Of a stretch of 64,000 nt of DNA, positions 1-10,028 are shown piece after piece (position 1 is the first letter of the stretch; every line of letters starts with the position of its first letter). The stretch lies in contig NZ_JAMOAO010000001.1 in assembly GCF_030555055.1 (NCBI RefSeq), forward strand, positions 124,001 to 188,000, written 5' to 3'. Below the pieces are notes generated by a model. The model saw nothing but the letters and a program-made list of their open reading frames with translations, was not told the origin of the DNA and ran no database searches. Both the position numbers and the translations under genes were made by a program. Origin of the DNA: Nocardiopsis sp. YSL2. GTDB taxonomy: Bacteria > Actinomycetota > Actinomycetes > Streptosporangiales > Streptosporangiaceae.

Positions 1-1
1 G

Positions 2-643
2 GCCCTGGGCGTGGCCGACGGCGACGTGCCGGACGTGGCCGCCCCCGACCGCGAGGTCGTGCGAGTGCCCGCCGCCTCGGCGGAGGAGGCGGCGCACCGG
101 GTGGTGCAGCTGCTCACCGACTCGATCCCGCGCGCGATCGGCGTGGACCCCGAGCGCACACAGGTCATCGCCTCGCGCGAAGACGGCCCGGCGGGCGCGC
201 GGGCGCTCAACGCGGCGTGCAAGGAGCGGTTGAACCCGGGCCCGGGCGCGCACGGCGGCCTGGACGTGGGCGACCGTGTGCTGCTGGCGGCAGACGGGCC
301 GGGATACGGCCCCGGGGACACCGGCTACCTGCGCGAGGTGGGCGAACGGGCCGTGGTCGAACTGTCCGACGGCCGCCGGGTGGAGGTCGCCGACCCCTCG
401 GCGCTGCGCCCGGGGTGGGCGATCACCGTGGCCGCCGCGCACGGGGGCCGCTGGCCCGCGGTCGTGGGCGTGTTCCCGCCGGAGGTACCGGTCTCGCGGC
501 CGCAGGTGTACACGGTGCTCACCCGCGCCGTACGCCACGTGTCGCTGGTGGACGTCACCGACGGCGCGCTGGCCACAGGTGTGCGCGACAACGCCGCCGT
601 CCAGCGCACGACCCGCCTGGCCCGCATCCTGCGCGAGGGCTGA
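2..643 (+). CDS. RecD-like / UvrD-type helicase, C-terminal part (5' truncated by window)
   Basis: The reading frame is open to the first base, so only the last 214 residues are present. The visible part matches the C-terminal end of RecD-like superfamily 1 helicases: an SH3-like beta segment (GDRVLLA..GPGYGPGDTGYL) about residues 85-110, then the helicase motif region GWAITVAAAHGGRWPAVVGVF, and the closing motif RPQVYTVLTRAVRHVSLV near residue 175, which corresponds to motif VI with its conserved YTALTRA-type core. ATP-binding motif I is outside the window. The family unwinds DNA using ATP. In helicases of this family the residue after the ITVH core is usually His then a Gln (HRAQG); here it reads AAAHGG, a divergence that may reflect a specialised subfamily. 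The family call is fairly safe, the exact role is not. Confidence 0.7.
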   Translation, partial: ALGVADGDVPDVAAPDREVVRVPAASAEEAAHRVVQLLTDSIPRAIGVDPERTQVIASREDGPAGARALNAACKERLNPGPGAHGGLDVGDRVLLAADGPGYGPGDTGYLREVGERAVVELSDGRRVEVADPSALRPGWAITVAAAHGGRWPAVVGVFPPEVPVSRPQVYTVLTRAVRHVSLVDVTDGALATGVRDNAAVQRTTRLARILREG

Positions 644-703
644 TCGCGGGCGGCGGGCCGGTCGGCACGGCGGTGACGGCCGTCCGGCTCACGCGACACC
701 TCC

Positions 704-731
704 GCCCCGGGCCACGATGACGGCCCGGGGC
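704..731. terminator. bidirectional hairpin between convergent genes
   Basis: GCCCCGGGCC and GGCCCGGGGC form a perfect 10-bp stem with an 8-nt loop. It sits between the end of the helicase gene and the stop of the Uma2 gene, one base from that stop. There is no T-run, as is usual for actinobacterial hairpin terminators. Confidence 0.5.
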
Positions 732-732
732 G

Positions 733-1320
733 TCAGGCCGCGTACCTGGGAAAGACGGAGGTGTCGATCCGGACGTCCTTGAGCGGTTCGGGCAGGACGA
801 CCTCGTCCCCGAACTCGGTGTCGTGGTGCGCCCGGTACTCGCCGCCCTGGGGGTCCCAGTACACCCTCGTGGTCCCGTTGCGCGGATCGATGAGGAGGTA
901 GACAGGAATCCGCCAGCGCGCGTACAGGGAGGGCTTGACCTTGGTGTCGTTGGTGTGGTTGCTGGGAGAGACCACTTCGACCACGCAGTCGACGTCGTCG
1001 GGGTCCACCAGCCACCCGTCCTCCTCCTCGACCGCGACGGGAACGATGAGCAGGTCCGGCGAGGCGAAGTCCTCGCCCTCAAGCGCCTCGATCGAGTACA
1101 TCTGCTCGGCGACCCGGCCCTCGGGCAGTTGACCGGCCACCTGATCATAAAGTCGGCGAAGAGCAGCCCCATGCTTCTTCGACGGGGTGGGTGACATCAC
1201 GATGGCCCCTTCGATGACCTCCACCTTGAATCCCTGCGGGACGTCGAGGTGGTCGGCCAGTTCGCGCAGATTGAACGGGGACGGACGCACGTCAGACGAC
1301 TTTTCCAGTACGGCGGTCAT
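733..1320 (-). CDS. Uma2 family endonuclease (DUF820)
   Basis: The 195-residue protein has the Uma2/DUF820 layout: an N-terminal HTH-like segment (FNLRELADHL), then a restriction-endonuclease-like fold with the acidic residues of a PD-(D/E)xK centre, seen as ASPDLLIVP, VDCVVEVVSPSN and the strand YLLIDP. The family is very widespread in actinomycetes and cyanobacteria as many paralogues; its biological role is not settled, and some members are thought to be mobile-element associated. I chose the ATG followed by TAVLEK because AAGGAAGGGGAAGAA lies directly upstream, rather than a longer in-frame start. It stands alone, convergent with the helicase gene and followed upstream by an unrelated SDR operon. 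Confidence 0.8.
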   Translation of the reverse strand: MTAVLEKSSDVRPSPFNLRELADHLDVPQGFKVEVIEGAIVMSPTPSKKHGAALRRLYDQVAGQLPEGRVAEQMYSIEALEGEDFASPDLLIVPVAVEEEDGWLVDPDDVDCVVEVVSPSNHTNDTKVKPSLYARWRIPVYLLIDPRNGTTRVYWDPQGGEYRAHHDTEFGDEVVLPEPLKDVRIDTSVFPRYAA

Positions 1321-1438
1321 TTCTTCCCCTTCCTTTCGCCTAGCCATCGAAGAGACCTCCAGGGCCGCGTGTCCGGGCTTTCCCTCATCCTGATCCCACT
1401 CACGTGCCGAAAGCAAAGGTGCGCGCGGACCGGAATCG

Positions 1439-2200
1439 TCAGATCCGGTCGAGGAAGGCGCCGTCGACCACCAGGTTGTTGCCCGTGACGTAGCTCGCGG
1501 CGGGGCTCGCCAGGTAGGCCGCCGCGCGGGCGACCTCCTCGGGGCGGCCGAGGCGGCCGTAGGGGATGCGCTCGCGGATGCTCTCGTACAGCGCCGGATC
1601 GTTCTCCCGGCGCCTGGCCCAGCCGCCGCCCGGGAACTCGACGGGGCCGGGCGAGACGGTGTTGACCCGGATCCCCTCCGGCGCCCACGCCCGGGCGAGG
1701 GAGGAGGCGTGGTGGTTGAGCGCGGCCTTGACCGCGCCGTAGGAGTGGGGTCCGGCCGGAGCGGTGGTGTGCAGGGCCGAGGTGGTCGAGATCAGGACCA
1801 CCGAGCCGCCGCGCTCGGAGGCGGCCAGGTAGGGGTGGGCTGCCTCGGCCAGGCGCACGAACGGCAGCAGGTCGGAGTTGAGGCCGCGCTCCCACTGGTC
1901 CGGCGTCGCCGCGCTGCCGCCGGAGACGTTGGAGACCAGCACGTCCAGTCCCCCGAGGTGGTCGGCGGCCTCGCCCAGAAACCTCGTGAGGGCGTCGTGG
2001 TCCGCCACGTCCACCGGGTCGGCGTACACGCGCGCGCCCGTCGAGGACAGCTCCCCCGCGGCCTCGGCGAGCGGCGCCGGAGTGCGCGCGCAGATCGCCA
2101 GGTCGGCCCCCTCCTCGGCGAACACCTGGGCGATGGCGCGCCCGATCCCCCGGCTGGCACCGGTGACCAGCACCCGCGCCCCTGACAGTCCCAGATCCAT
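1439..2200 (-). CDS. SDR family oxidoreductase
   Basis: This 253-residue protein is a classical short-chain dehydrogenase/reductase. The cofactor motif TGASRGIG is at residues 12-19, the acidic residues of the NAD(P) pocket follow, and the catalytic Tyr-x3-Lys appears as YGAVK near residue 155, preceded by the catalytic Ser region (LISTTSAL). The C-terminal substrate-lid region (SPGPVEFPGGGW) is typical of 3-oxoacyl-ACP reductase-like SDRs. The start ATG is preceded by GGGAAGGGA. It follows fabI on the same strand after 82 bases holding a hairpin, so it may be a separate transcript or a read-through product. The substrate cannot be predicted. Confidence 0.85.
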   Translation of the reverse strand: MDLGLSGARVLVTGASRGIGRAIAQVFAEEGADLAICARTPAPLAEAAGELSSTGARVYADPVDVADHDALTRFLGEAADHLGGLDVLVSNVSGGSAATPDQWERGLNSDLLPFVRLAEAAHPYLAASERGGSVVLISTTSALHTTAPAGPHSYGAVKAALNHHASSLARAWAPEGIRVNTVSPGPVEFPGGGWARRRENDPALYESIRERIPYGRLGRPEEVARAAAYLASPAASYVTGNNLVVDGAFLDRI

Positions 2201-2218
2201 GGAGTTCCCTTCCCGAAC

Positions 2219-2243
2219 GGGCGGGCACCCATGGTGCCCGCCC
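2219..2243 (-). terminator. hairpin after fabI
   Basis: GGGCGGGCACC and GGTGCCCGCCC form a perfect 11-bp stem with a 3-nt loop, 40 bases past the fabI stop and just before the SDR gene. It may terminate or attenuate the fabG-fabI transcript. Confidence 0.5.
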
Positions 2244-2282
2244 TGGCGATCGTCCCGGCCGGCGGCCGGGGCCCCGGCGGCT

Positions 2283-3047
2283 TCAGGCCCCGGTGGAGTG
2301 GAAGCCGCCGTCCACGTGCACGGTCTCACCGGTGGTGGCCGGGAACCAGTCGGAGAGCAGGGCCACGACCGCCTTCGCGGCGGGCTCGGGGTCGCTGACG
2401 TCCCAGCCCAGCGGCGCGCGCTCGGGCCAGTGCTTGGCCAGGTCCGCGAAGCCCGGGATGCTGCGCGCGGCCATGGTGCTCAGCGGGCCGGCCGAGACCA
2501 GGTTGACGCGGATGCCGTCCCCGCCCACGTACCGGGCCAGGTAGCGCGCGGTGGAGGTCAGCGCGGACTTGGCCACACCCATCCAGTCGTAGATCGGGTA
2601 GGACACGCTGTTGTCGAAGTCCAGGGCCACGACCGAGCCGCCGTTCTTCATCAGCGGGGTCAGGGAGGTGGTGAGCGACTTCAGCGAGAAGGTCGAGGTG
2701 TGCATGGCCGTGGCCACGTCCGACCACTCGGTGTTGAGGAAGTTGCCGCCCAGCGCCTCCTGCGGGGTGAACCCGATGGAGTGCACGATGCCGTCGAGCC
2801 CGTCGACGTGCTCGCCCACGCGCGAGGCCAGGCTGGCGAGCTGCTCGTCGTCGGTGACGTCCAGCTCCAGGACCGGGGGCGTCTCGGGCAGGCGCTTGGC
2901 GATGCGCTCGACCAGGCTCATCCGGCCGTAGCCGGTGAGGACGACCGTGGCGCCCTGCTCCTGGGCGAGCCTGGCCACGTGGAAGGCGATGGAGGAGTCG
3001 GTCAGCACCCCGGTGATGAGGATGCGCTTACCTTCGAGGAGTCCCAT
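2283..3047 (-). CDS. fabI: enoyl-[acyl-carrier-protein] reductase (NADH), InhA/FabI type
   Basis: The enzyme reduces trans-2-enoyl-ACP to acyl-ACP with NADH, the last step of each fatty acid elongation cycle in the cytoplasm. The 254-residue length fits InhA/FabI. The N-terminal strand GKRILITGVLTDSSIAFHVA is the hallmark nucleotide-binding motif with the long Ser-rich insertion. HSIGF contains the Ser that contacts cofactor and isoniazid-type inhibitors in InhA. YDWMGVAK provides the catalytic Tyr and Lys with the YxxMxxxK spacing of the InhA branch. The start ATG is 63 bases after the fabG stop, the same mabA-inhA order known in mycobacteria. Confidence is high. Confidence 0.95.
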   Translation of the reverse strand: MGLLEGKRILITGVLTDSSIAFHVARLAQEQGATVVLTGYGRMSLVERIAKRLPETPPVLELDVTDDEQLASLASRVGEHVDGLDGIVHSIGFTPQEALGGNFLNTEWSDVATAMHTSTFSLKSLTTSLTPLMKNGGSVVALDFDNSVSYPIYDWMGVAKSALTSTARYLARYVGGDGIRVNLVSAGPLSTMAARSIPGFADLAKHWPERAPLGWDVSDPEPAAKAVVALLSDWFPATTGETVHVDGGFHSTGA

Positions 3048-3110
3048 GGTGTCCTGTCTGTGTGAGGGGTCGGCGGGTCCGGCGGCGGGAGAGTGCTGGG
3101 CGGCGGGCGC

Positions 3111-3905
<795 letters not shown>

Positions 3906-3977
3906 CGCAACCGAGGTCGGTCGCCGGGGGCCCGGTCACGCGCCCCGCAGCCGCAGTTCGGCCCCGCGCGCCCACCG

Positions 3978-4193
3978 CGGGCCCTGGTCGAGGAGGGCAC
4001 CCGGTGCCTGCGCGACCTCCTGGCCCGCCGCACGGGGCGCTCACCGCGGGACGCCGCCGTCCGATCCCTGGCGGGAGCCGTGGTGGGCGTGTGCGTCCGG
4101 GCCCTGGCCGACGGCGCCGACCGCCCGGGCACCGACCCCAGGGACGCCGTGGACGAGGCCCTGGGCTCCCTGCGCGCCGGCCTGGAGCTGTGA
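3978..4193 (+). pseudogene. TetR-family regulator remnant (C-terminal end only)
   Basis: The last 71 codons of this frame end with a pattern (SLAGAVVGVCVRALADG, then DPRDAVDEALGSLRAGL) that resembles the final helices of TetR-family ligand-binding domains, where a hydrophobic Gly-rich helix is followed by an acidic helix ending in LxxGL. There is no room for the N-terminal HTH domain: the fabG start is only 162 bases away, and the upstream part of the frame is Arg/Pro-rich without any HTH pattern. I therefore read this as a decayed regulator gene, once divergent from fabG. The family call rests only on pattern resemblance, so it could equally be chance coding-like sequence in GC-rich DNA. Confidence 0.4.
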
Positions 4194-4211
4194 CCGGCTC
4201 CGCCGAGGCCC

Positions 4212-4871
4212 TCAGGCCCACCCCGCGTCGTGGGCGAGGATCGCCGCCTGGACCCGGTTGGACATCCCCAGCTTGGCGAGGATACGGCTGACGTGCGCCT
4301 TCACCGTCGCCTCCCGCATCCCCAGGGCCCGTCCGGCCTCGGCGTTGGACCGCCCCTGGGCCACGGCGACCAGTACCGCGCGCTCGCGTTCGCTCAGCAC
4401 GGCCAGACGTTCCCGGGCGTGTTCGCGTCCGGCCGCCGACCCGCCCTCGGCGGGCGCGGCGAACCGTTCGAGCATGCGCTTGGTGACGCTCGGCGAGAGC
4501 ATCGCGTGGCCCTCGTGCACGCTGCGCACCGCGGAGATGAGGTCCCTGGGCGGTGTGTCCTTGAGCAGGAACCCCACCGCTCCGGCGCGCAGCGCGTCGT
4601 GCACGTACTCGTCCAGGTCGAAGGTGGTGAGCAGGACCACCCGGGGCGCGCGTTCCAGTGCCGTGAGCCGCGCGGCCGCGGTGAGGCCGTCGGTTCCGGG
4701 CATACGGATGTCGAGCAGCACGACGTCGGGGGCGAGCTCCTCCGCCATGCGCACCGCCTCGGCACCGTCGCCCGCCTCGCCCACGACCTCGATGTCGGGA
4801 GCGGCGTCCAGGATCATCCGCAACCCGGAGCGGACCAGGAGTTCGTCGTCGACCAGGAGCGTACGGATCAA
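4212..4871 (-). CDS. NarL/LuxR family two-component response regulator
   Basis: The 219-residue protein has a receiver domain (residues 1-120) with the acidic pair in LLVDDE, the phospho-acceptor Asp54 in VLLDIRMPGTDG, Thr in LLTTF and Lys in FLLKD. A LuxR-type HTH follows (LSERERAVLVAVAQGRSNAE, then TVKAHVSRILAKLG). I chose the TTG start because TTGA overlaps the kinase stop by 4 bases, indicating translational coupling; the frame stays open far upstream, but that stretch is only the antisense frame of the kinase gene. With the kinase it would regulate the divergent ABC exporter genes. Confidence 0.9.
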   Translation of the reverse strand: MIRTLLVDDELLVRSGLRMILDAAPDIEVVGEAGDGAEAVRMAEELAPDVVLLDIRMPGTDGLTAAARLTALERAPRVVLLTTFDLDEYVHDALRAGAVGFLLKDTPPRDLISAVRSVHEGHAMLSPSVTKRMLERFAAPAEGGSAAGREHARERLAVLSERERAVLVAVAQGRSNAEAGRALGMREATVKAHVSRILAKLGMSNRVQAAILAHDAGWA

Positions 4872-6115
4872 CGCGGCCCTCGTTCCGTTCCGGCGTGGTG
4901 GTCGATGGGCACCATAGCGCGCAGGCGCCACCCCCCGTCGAAGCGGCGCCCCGAGGACAGGGTCCCGCCCGCCAGCGCCACGCGCTCGTGCAGCCCCGTG
5001 AGTCCGAATCCGCTGACCGGTGGCGGCACGGACGGGACGGTGGCGGGCCCGTTGGCCACCTCGACCGCCAGGTGGCCGCGTTCCAGGCGCAGGTCCACCA
5101 CGACCTCCGCCCCGGGCGCGTGCTTGGCCGCGTTGGTGAGCCCCTCCTGCACCACGCGGTAGGCCGTGCGCTGGACCTGGGCGGGCAGGTCGGGGACCAG
5201 GCCCTCGCCGGTGCGCCGCACGCTCATCCCCGCACCGCGCCACTCCTCCACGAGCCGGTCGAGGTCGGTCAGCACCGGCTGGGGCGCGGTGGGCGCGGCG
5301 CCGCCGGTGTCGTCGCGCAGCACGCCCAGGATGCCGCGCAGCTCGGCCAGGGCCTCCCGCCCCGTCGTGCGGATGAGGCCGGCCGCCTCGGCGGTGCGCT
5401 CGTCGGGCGCCGAGACCTCCAGGCCGCCCGCGTGCAGCACCATCAGGCTGACGCGGTGGGCGACCACGTCGTGCATCTCGCGGGCGATGCGGGTGCGCTC
5501 GGCGCCGATGGCCTGCTCCGCCATCAGGTGCTGTTCGCGTTCGAGGCGCTCGGCGCGTTCCTGGAGCCGGTCGACCAGCTGCCGGCGGGTGCCCACCCAC
5601 AGGCCGACGGTCATGGGGACGACGAGGAGGATCGAGACGTTGACGAAGAGGGTGATCCCGGAGACGTCCAGCCCGATGCCCATCGCCAGCGTCATCAGCG
5701 CGAACCAGCCGGCGAGCAGGCGCCGGTCGTTGAAGTGGACCGCGTAGGAGTAGAGCGCGAACGCCGCCGGGACCAGGTTGCCGAAGGCGATGAGCAGGAC
5801 GAACGCCAGGCCGAGCAGCCACATGGGACGGCTGCGGCGCAGGAGCACGGTCACACAGAACATCGCCGTGGGGACCAGCCCCAGGAAGAGGATGATGGCG
5901 AGCGCGACGGCCGCCTCGTGGCGCTGGGGCAGGGCGGCCAGCATGCCCTGGACGAGTCCCATCTGCGGGATGATCTGGAGGAAGAGGACGAACGGCGCCA
6001 GACCCAGGGCATAGACCCAGTCGGCGAAGCGCAGTCGGCGCTGCCACCACCATTCGGCGTTGTGGCGCCACAGCCCGCCGAGCTCCCGCGCCTGACGCGC
6101 CATCCACTCCCTCAT
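4868..6115 (-). CDS. sensor histidine kinase (HisKA_3 type)
   Basis: The 415-residue membrane kinase has several hydrophobic segments in residues 33-175, a short coiled stretch (residues 178-200, VDRLQERAERLEREQ), then the HisKA_3 dimerisation domain with phospho-acceptor His215 in AREMHDVVAHRVSLM, and an HATPase domain with N box LTNAAKHAP and G boxes near GFGLTGLHERV. Such kinases partner NarL-type regulators, and the regulator gene overlaps its stop. The ATG giving MREW was chosen; a second ATG four codons later (MARQ) has the better SD (GAGGGAG) and could be the true start. No extracellular domain is visible, so the signal may be sensed in the membrane, as in cell-envelope stress systems linked to ABC exporters. 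Confidence 0.88.
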   Translation of the reverse strand: MREWMARQARELGGLWRHNAEWWWQRRLRFADWVYALGLAPFVLFLQIIPQMGLVQGMLAALPQRHEAAVALAIILFLGLVPTAMFCVTVLLRRSRPMWLLGLAFVLLIAFGNLVPAAFALYSYAVHFNDRRLLAGWFALMTLAMGIGLDVSGITLFVNVSILLVVPMTVGLWVGTRRQLVDRLQERAERLEREQHLMAEQAIGAERTRIAREMHDVVAHRVSLMVLHAGGLEVSAPDERTAEAAGLIRTTGREALAELRGILGVLRDDTGGAAPTAPQPVLTDLDRLVEEWRGAGMSVRRTGEGLVPDLPAQVQRTAYRVVQEGLTNAAKHAPGAEVVVDLRLERGHLAVEVANGPATVPSVPPPVSGFGLTGLHERVALAGGTLSSGRRFDGGWRLRAMVPIDHHAGTERGPR

Positions 6116-6458
6116 GCGCCGGATTCTATGGCCGCACCGGCGCGGACCAGCTCGTCCTCCTGTGGCGCGCCGCCCCCGTCCGATCGTCGGTCCCGTCCGC
6201 GTCAGCGCAGGCCGGCGGGGACTCCCGTCTCCCGGCACGGGTGTGGCCCCGTCGGCGACCCCCGACGAAAGTCGGTGCCTCCGCCAGACGAAGGAGTCGC
6301 GAACCCACTCCGCACCATGCCTTTGGCCGAGGGGCGAATCGGCCCACAGGCGGACGCCCCGGCCGCTCGGCGGCTCCTAGCGTGGAGGCATACCGAGACG
6401 GACACCGGTCCGTCCCGGTCCCCACGTTCGTTCGTCCCCGTATCAGGAGTTGTCAGCC
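6116..6458. other. intergenic region between the two-component system and ABC exporter
   Basis: These 343 bases separate the divergent kinase gene and ABC ATPase gene and must hold both promoters. The only clear structure is the inverted repeat GACGGAC-ACCG-GTCCGTC at 6397-6414. A TAGCGT hexamer at 6378-6383 could be a -10 element for the exporter genes. No gene is seen. Confidence 0.6.
6397..6414. promoter_or_regulatory. inverted heptamer repeat, possible response-regulator site
   Basis: GACGGAC and GTCCGTC are perfect inverted heptamers separated by 4 bases, 45 bases before the exporter start. NarL/LuxR-type regulators bind inverted short repeats, so this is a candidate target of the divergent regulator. 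Confidence 0.4.
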
Positions 6459-7223
<765 letters not shown>

Positions 7224-7227
7224 GCGC

Positions 7228-9939
7228 ATGCTGCGCACCACACTCGCGGGACTGAGGCTGCACAGGTCCCGCTACGTCACCACGGTCCTGGCCATCCTGC
7301 TCGGTGTCATGTTCGTCTCGGGCACCATGGTCTTCGCCGACACCCTCAACGCCAACTACGAGGAGTCCGTCATGGGCTCCGCGACCTCGGTCGACACGAT
7401 CGCGGTACCCTCGGCCCCGGAGGGGACGGGCGACCCCGCCGAGGAGCCGGGCGAGCCGCCGCGGCTCACCGAAGATCAGCTGGACCACGTCCGGGCCCTA
7501 CCGGAGGTCGCCGGAGCCGACGGGATGGTCCAGGGACAGGCCGTGCTCCTGGACGACGAGGGACGCGCGTCCGGCTACATGCCGCCCGCCGCCCTGGCCC
7601 TGGAGGAGGTCACCCGCTTCTCCGCCGATGAGGGCCGTCTGCCCACCGACGGAACCGAGATCGCCCTGGCCACCTCCACCGCCGACCAGACGGGTTTCGG
7701 GGTCGGCGACACCGTGACCGTGCTCGACGCCGACATGGAGGAGCGCGAGTTCACCGTCTCGGGCCTGGTCAACTTCGGTGTCGACCCGGCCTTCACCTAC
7801 GGCGGCGCCCTGGTCCTGGACCCGGGCACCCTGGAGGAGATGACCGGCGCCACCGGGTACGCCGAAATCGACGTACTGGCCGCCGAGGGCTACACCGACG
7901 AGCAGGTGACCGAGGCCGTGGCCGGGGTCCTGGGTTCGGACACCGAGGTCAGCACCGGTGAGGAGTTCGGCCTGGCGATGGCCGAGGGGGCCGGGGCCGA
8001 CACCGAGATGCTGCGCACCGCCCTGCTGCTGTTCGCGTTCATCGCGATGTTCGTCGCCGGGATCGTCATCTACAACACCTTCGCCATCCTCATCGCCCAG
8101 CGCCAGCGCGAACTGGCCCTGCTGCGCTGCGTGGGCGCCACCCGCGCCCAGGTCTTCCGGTCGGTCCTGGCCGAGTCCGTGGTCGTGGGCCTGGTCGCCT
8201 CCGCCCTGGGCGTCCTCGCCGGTGTGGGCATCGGTATGGCCGGCGCGGCGTTCGGCGGCCCGCTCATGGGCATGGACGCCGGCGTCCCGGTCGTGCTCAC
8301 CCCCCTGGCGGTCCTGACCGGTCTGGTCGTGGGCACCGTCGTGACGGTGTGCTCCGCCCTGGTCCCGGCCATGCGCGCCACCGGGGTCGCCCCGCTGGCG
8401 GCGCTGCGCACCAGCGCCACGGCCGCGGGCCTGGAGAAGGGCACGGGGTGGGTCCGGGTCGTGTTCGGGCTGCTGGCCTTCGCGATCGCCGCGGCGATGG
8501 TGGCACTGACCCGGCTCACCGGTCCCGACCAGACGGGCCCGATCGTCGTGACCGGCGCCGCCCTGGTCGCGTTCGTGGGCGTGGTCGTCCTGGGACCGCT
8601 GATCGTCCGCGGCTGCGTGCGGCTCGTCGGCATCCCGATGCGCAGGGTGGGCGTGGCCAGCATGCTCGCCGTGGACAACTCCACGCGCAGCCCTCGCCGG
8701 GCGGCCACCGCGATGATCGCGCTGACCGTGGGCGCCACCCTGATCACGGGCTACTCCGTGGTCAGCGCGAGCGTGGAGTCGACGATGACCCGCCAGCTGG
8801 ACGAGAACTTCCCCATCGACTACCAGATCACCCCGCAGTTCGCGATGGAGGGCGCGTCCGCTCCGGACGCGGACACCGGGTCCGATGAGGGGACCGCCGA
8901 GGACGTCGACGCCCCGCCGGAAGCAGAGGGCACCGAGGGTGCCGGAGGCGCGGAGGACACCGAGGGTACGGAAGGCACCGAGGACACCGCTCCGGAGTCC
9001 GGCGAGGGGTCCGTTCCCGCGGCCGGTCTGAACACGGTCCCCGACTCCGTGTTCGAGGACCTGGAGGCCGAACCGACCGTGGCCGTGGTCAGCGGCCGGC
9101 GCAACGCCTTCGTCGAGACGGACGACGGACGCTTCCTCAACATCAGCGCCTACCCCGGTGCCGACGTGGAGGACCTGGGCTTCGAGTCCACCGAGGGCGA
9201 CCTCACCGACCTCGGCCCCGGAAAGATCGCCCTCCCCGAGGGGGATGCCGACGGCGCCGGTATCGGTGACACCTTCGCCCTGCCCCTGGAGGACGGCACG
9301 GAGGTGTCCCTGGAGGTCGTCGCACTTCTGGACCCCATGATGACGATGGGGGTGCTCCTGGACGAACAGGACTTCACCGAGGCCTTCCCGGAAGTGACGG
9401 GGAACGACGCCGTCATGGTCCGCGGTACTGACGACGCCGACCCCGCCGAACTGCGAGAGGCCGTCTACGCCGCGGTCGACGACCACCCGACCCTGCAGGT
9501 CGCGTCGATGGCCGAGATGCGCGGGCAGCTCTCCGAGATGATGGACATCGCGTTCTACACGATCGCGGCGATGCTGGGGCTGGCGATCCTCATCGCGGTC
9601 TTCGGCATCTCCAACACCATGGCGCTGTCGGTGCTGGAGCGCACCCGCGAGTCCGCCCTCCTGCGGGCCCTGGGCCTGGCCCGCGGCCAGCTGCGCCGCA
9701 TGCTGAGCCTGGAGGCCGTGCTGCTGTGCCTGATCGGCGCCGGCGTGGGTATCGGGCTGGGCGTGGTCTTCGGCTGGGCCGCCGTGGAGGCCACACTGCC
9801 GGACGCGATGCTGTCCGTCCCCGGCGCCCAGATCGGGGTGTTCATCGTGATCGCCGTCCTGGCCGGGCTGCTCGCCTCGGTCCTGCCGGGCCGGCGGGCC
9901 GCCGGGACGTCCATCACGGGCGCGCTCGCCAGCGAGTGA
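7228..9939 (+). CDS. ABC transporter permease with two FtsX domains
   Basis: The 903-residue permease has an N-terminal membrane helix (YVTTVLAILLGVMFVSGTMV), a large extracytoplasmic domain (residues about 40-255), an FtsX block of membrane helices (about 260-415), a further membrane pair, a second helix/periplasmic unit, and a final FtsX block (about 775-900). This duplicated MacB-like layout is usual in actinomycetes. The second extracytoplasmic segment carries an acidic low-complexity stretch rich in EGTE, GTED and GGAED repeats (about residues 550-595), a likely flexible linker. Exporters of this type move lipids, peptides or drugs, or act on the envelope by mechanotransmission; the substrate is unknown. 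It starts 4 bases after the ATPase stop and is followed by a strong terminator. Confidence 0.9.
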   Translation: MLRTTLAGLRLHRSRYVTTVLAILLGVMFVSGTMVFADTLNANYEESVMGSATSVDTIAVPSAPEGTGDPAEEPGEPPRLTEDQLDHVRALPEVAGADGMVQGQAVLLDDEGRASGYMPPAALALEEVTRFSADEGRLPTDGTEIALATSTADQTGFGVGDTVTVLDADMEEREFTVSGLVNFGVDPAFTYGGALVLDPGTLEEMTGATGYAEIDVLAAEGYTDEQVTEAVAGVLGSDTEVSTGEEFGLAMAEGAGADTEMLRTALLLFAFIAMFVAGIVIYNTFAILIAQRQRELALLRCVGATRAQVFRSVLAESVVVGLVASALGVLAGVGIGMAGAAFGGPLMGMDAGVPVVLTPLAVLTGLVVGTVVTVCSALVPAMRATGVAPLAALRTSATAAGLEKGTGWVRVVFGLLAFAIAAAMVALTRLTGPDQTGPIVVTGAALVAFVGVVVLGPLIVRGCVRLVGIPMRRVGVASMLAVDNSTRSPRRAATAMIALTVGATLITGYSVVSASVESTMTRQLDENFPIDYQITPQFAMEGASAPDADTGSDEGTAEDVDAPPEAEGTEGAGGAEDTEGTEGTEDTAPESGEGSVPAAGLNTVPDSVFEDLEAEPTVAVVSGRRNAFVETDDGRFLNISAYPGADVEDLGFESTEGDLTDLGPGKIALPEGDADGAGIGDTFALPLEDGTEVSLEVVALLDPMMTMGVLLDEQDFTEAFPEVTGNDAVMVRGTDDADPAELREAVYAAVDDHPTLQVASMAEMRGQLSEMMDIAFYTIAAMLGLAILIAVFGISNTMALSVLERTRESALLRALGLARGQLRRMLSLEAVLLCLIGAGVGIGLGVVFGWAAVEATLPDAMLSVPGAQIGVFIVIAVLAGLLASVLPGRRAAGTSITGALASE

Positions 9940-9958
9940 CCGTCGTTCCACGGTGACG

Positions 9959-9994
9959 CGGCGCGGGCCCCTCCGCTCGGAGGGGCCCGCGCCG
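9959..9994 (+). terminator. strong hairpin terminator after the ABC permease
   Basis: A perfect 16-bp stem (left arm CGGCGCGGGCCCCTCC) closes a GCTC tetraloop 20 bases past the permease stop. It lacks a long T-run but is the usual actinobacterial type. Confidence 0.75.
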
Positions 9995-10028
9995 TACTGT
10001 GTGACCGTAGGCGCGAGGGAGGTCCGCT

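Noticed and set aside
4212..6107. A single 631-codon frame covering both the response regulator and part of the kinase region
   Set aside because: Only its last 219 codons encode a regulator. The upstream part has no domain and lies antiparallel in frame to the real kinase gene, whose stop overlaps the TTG start.
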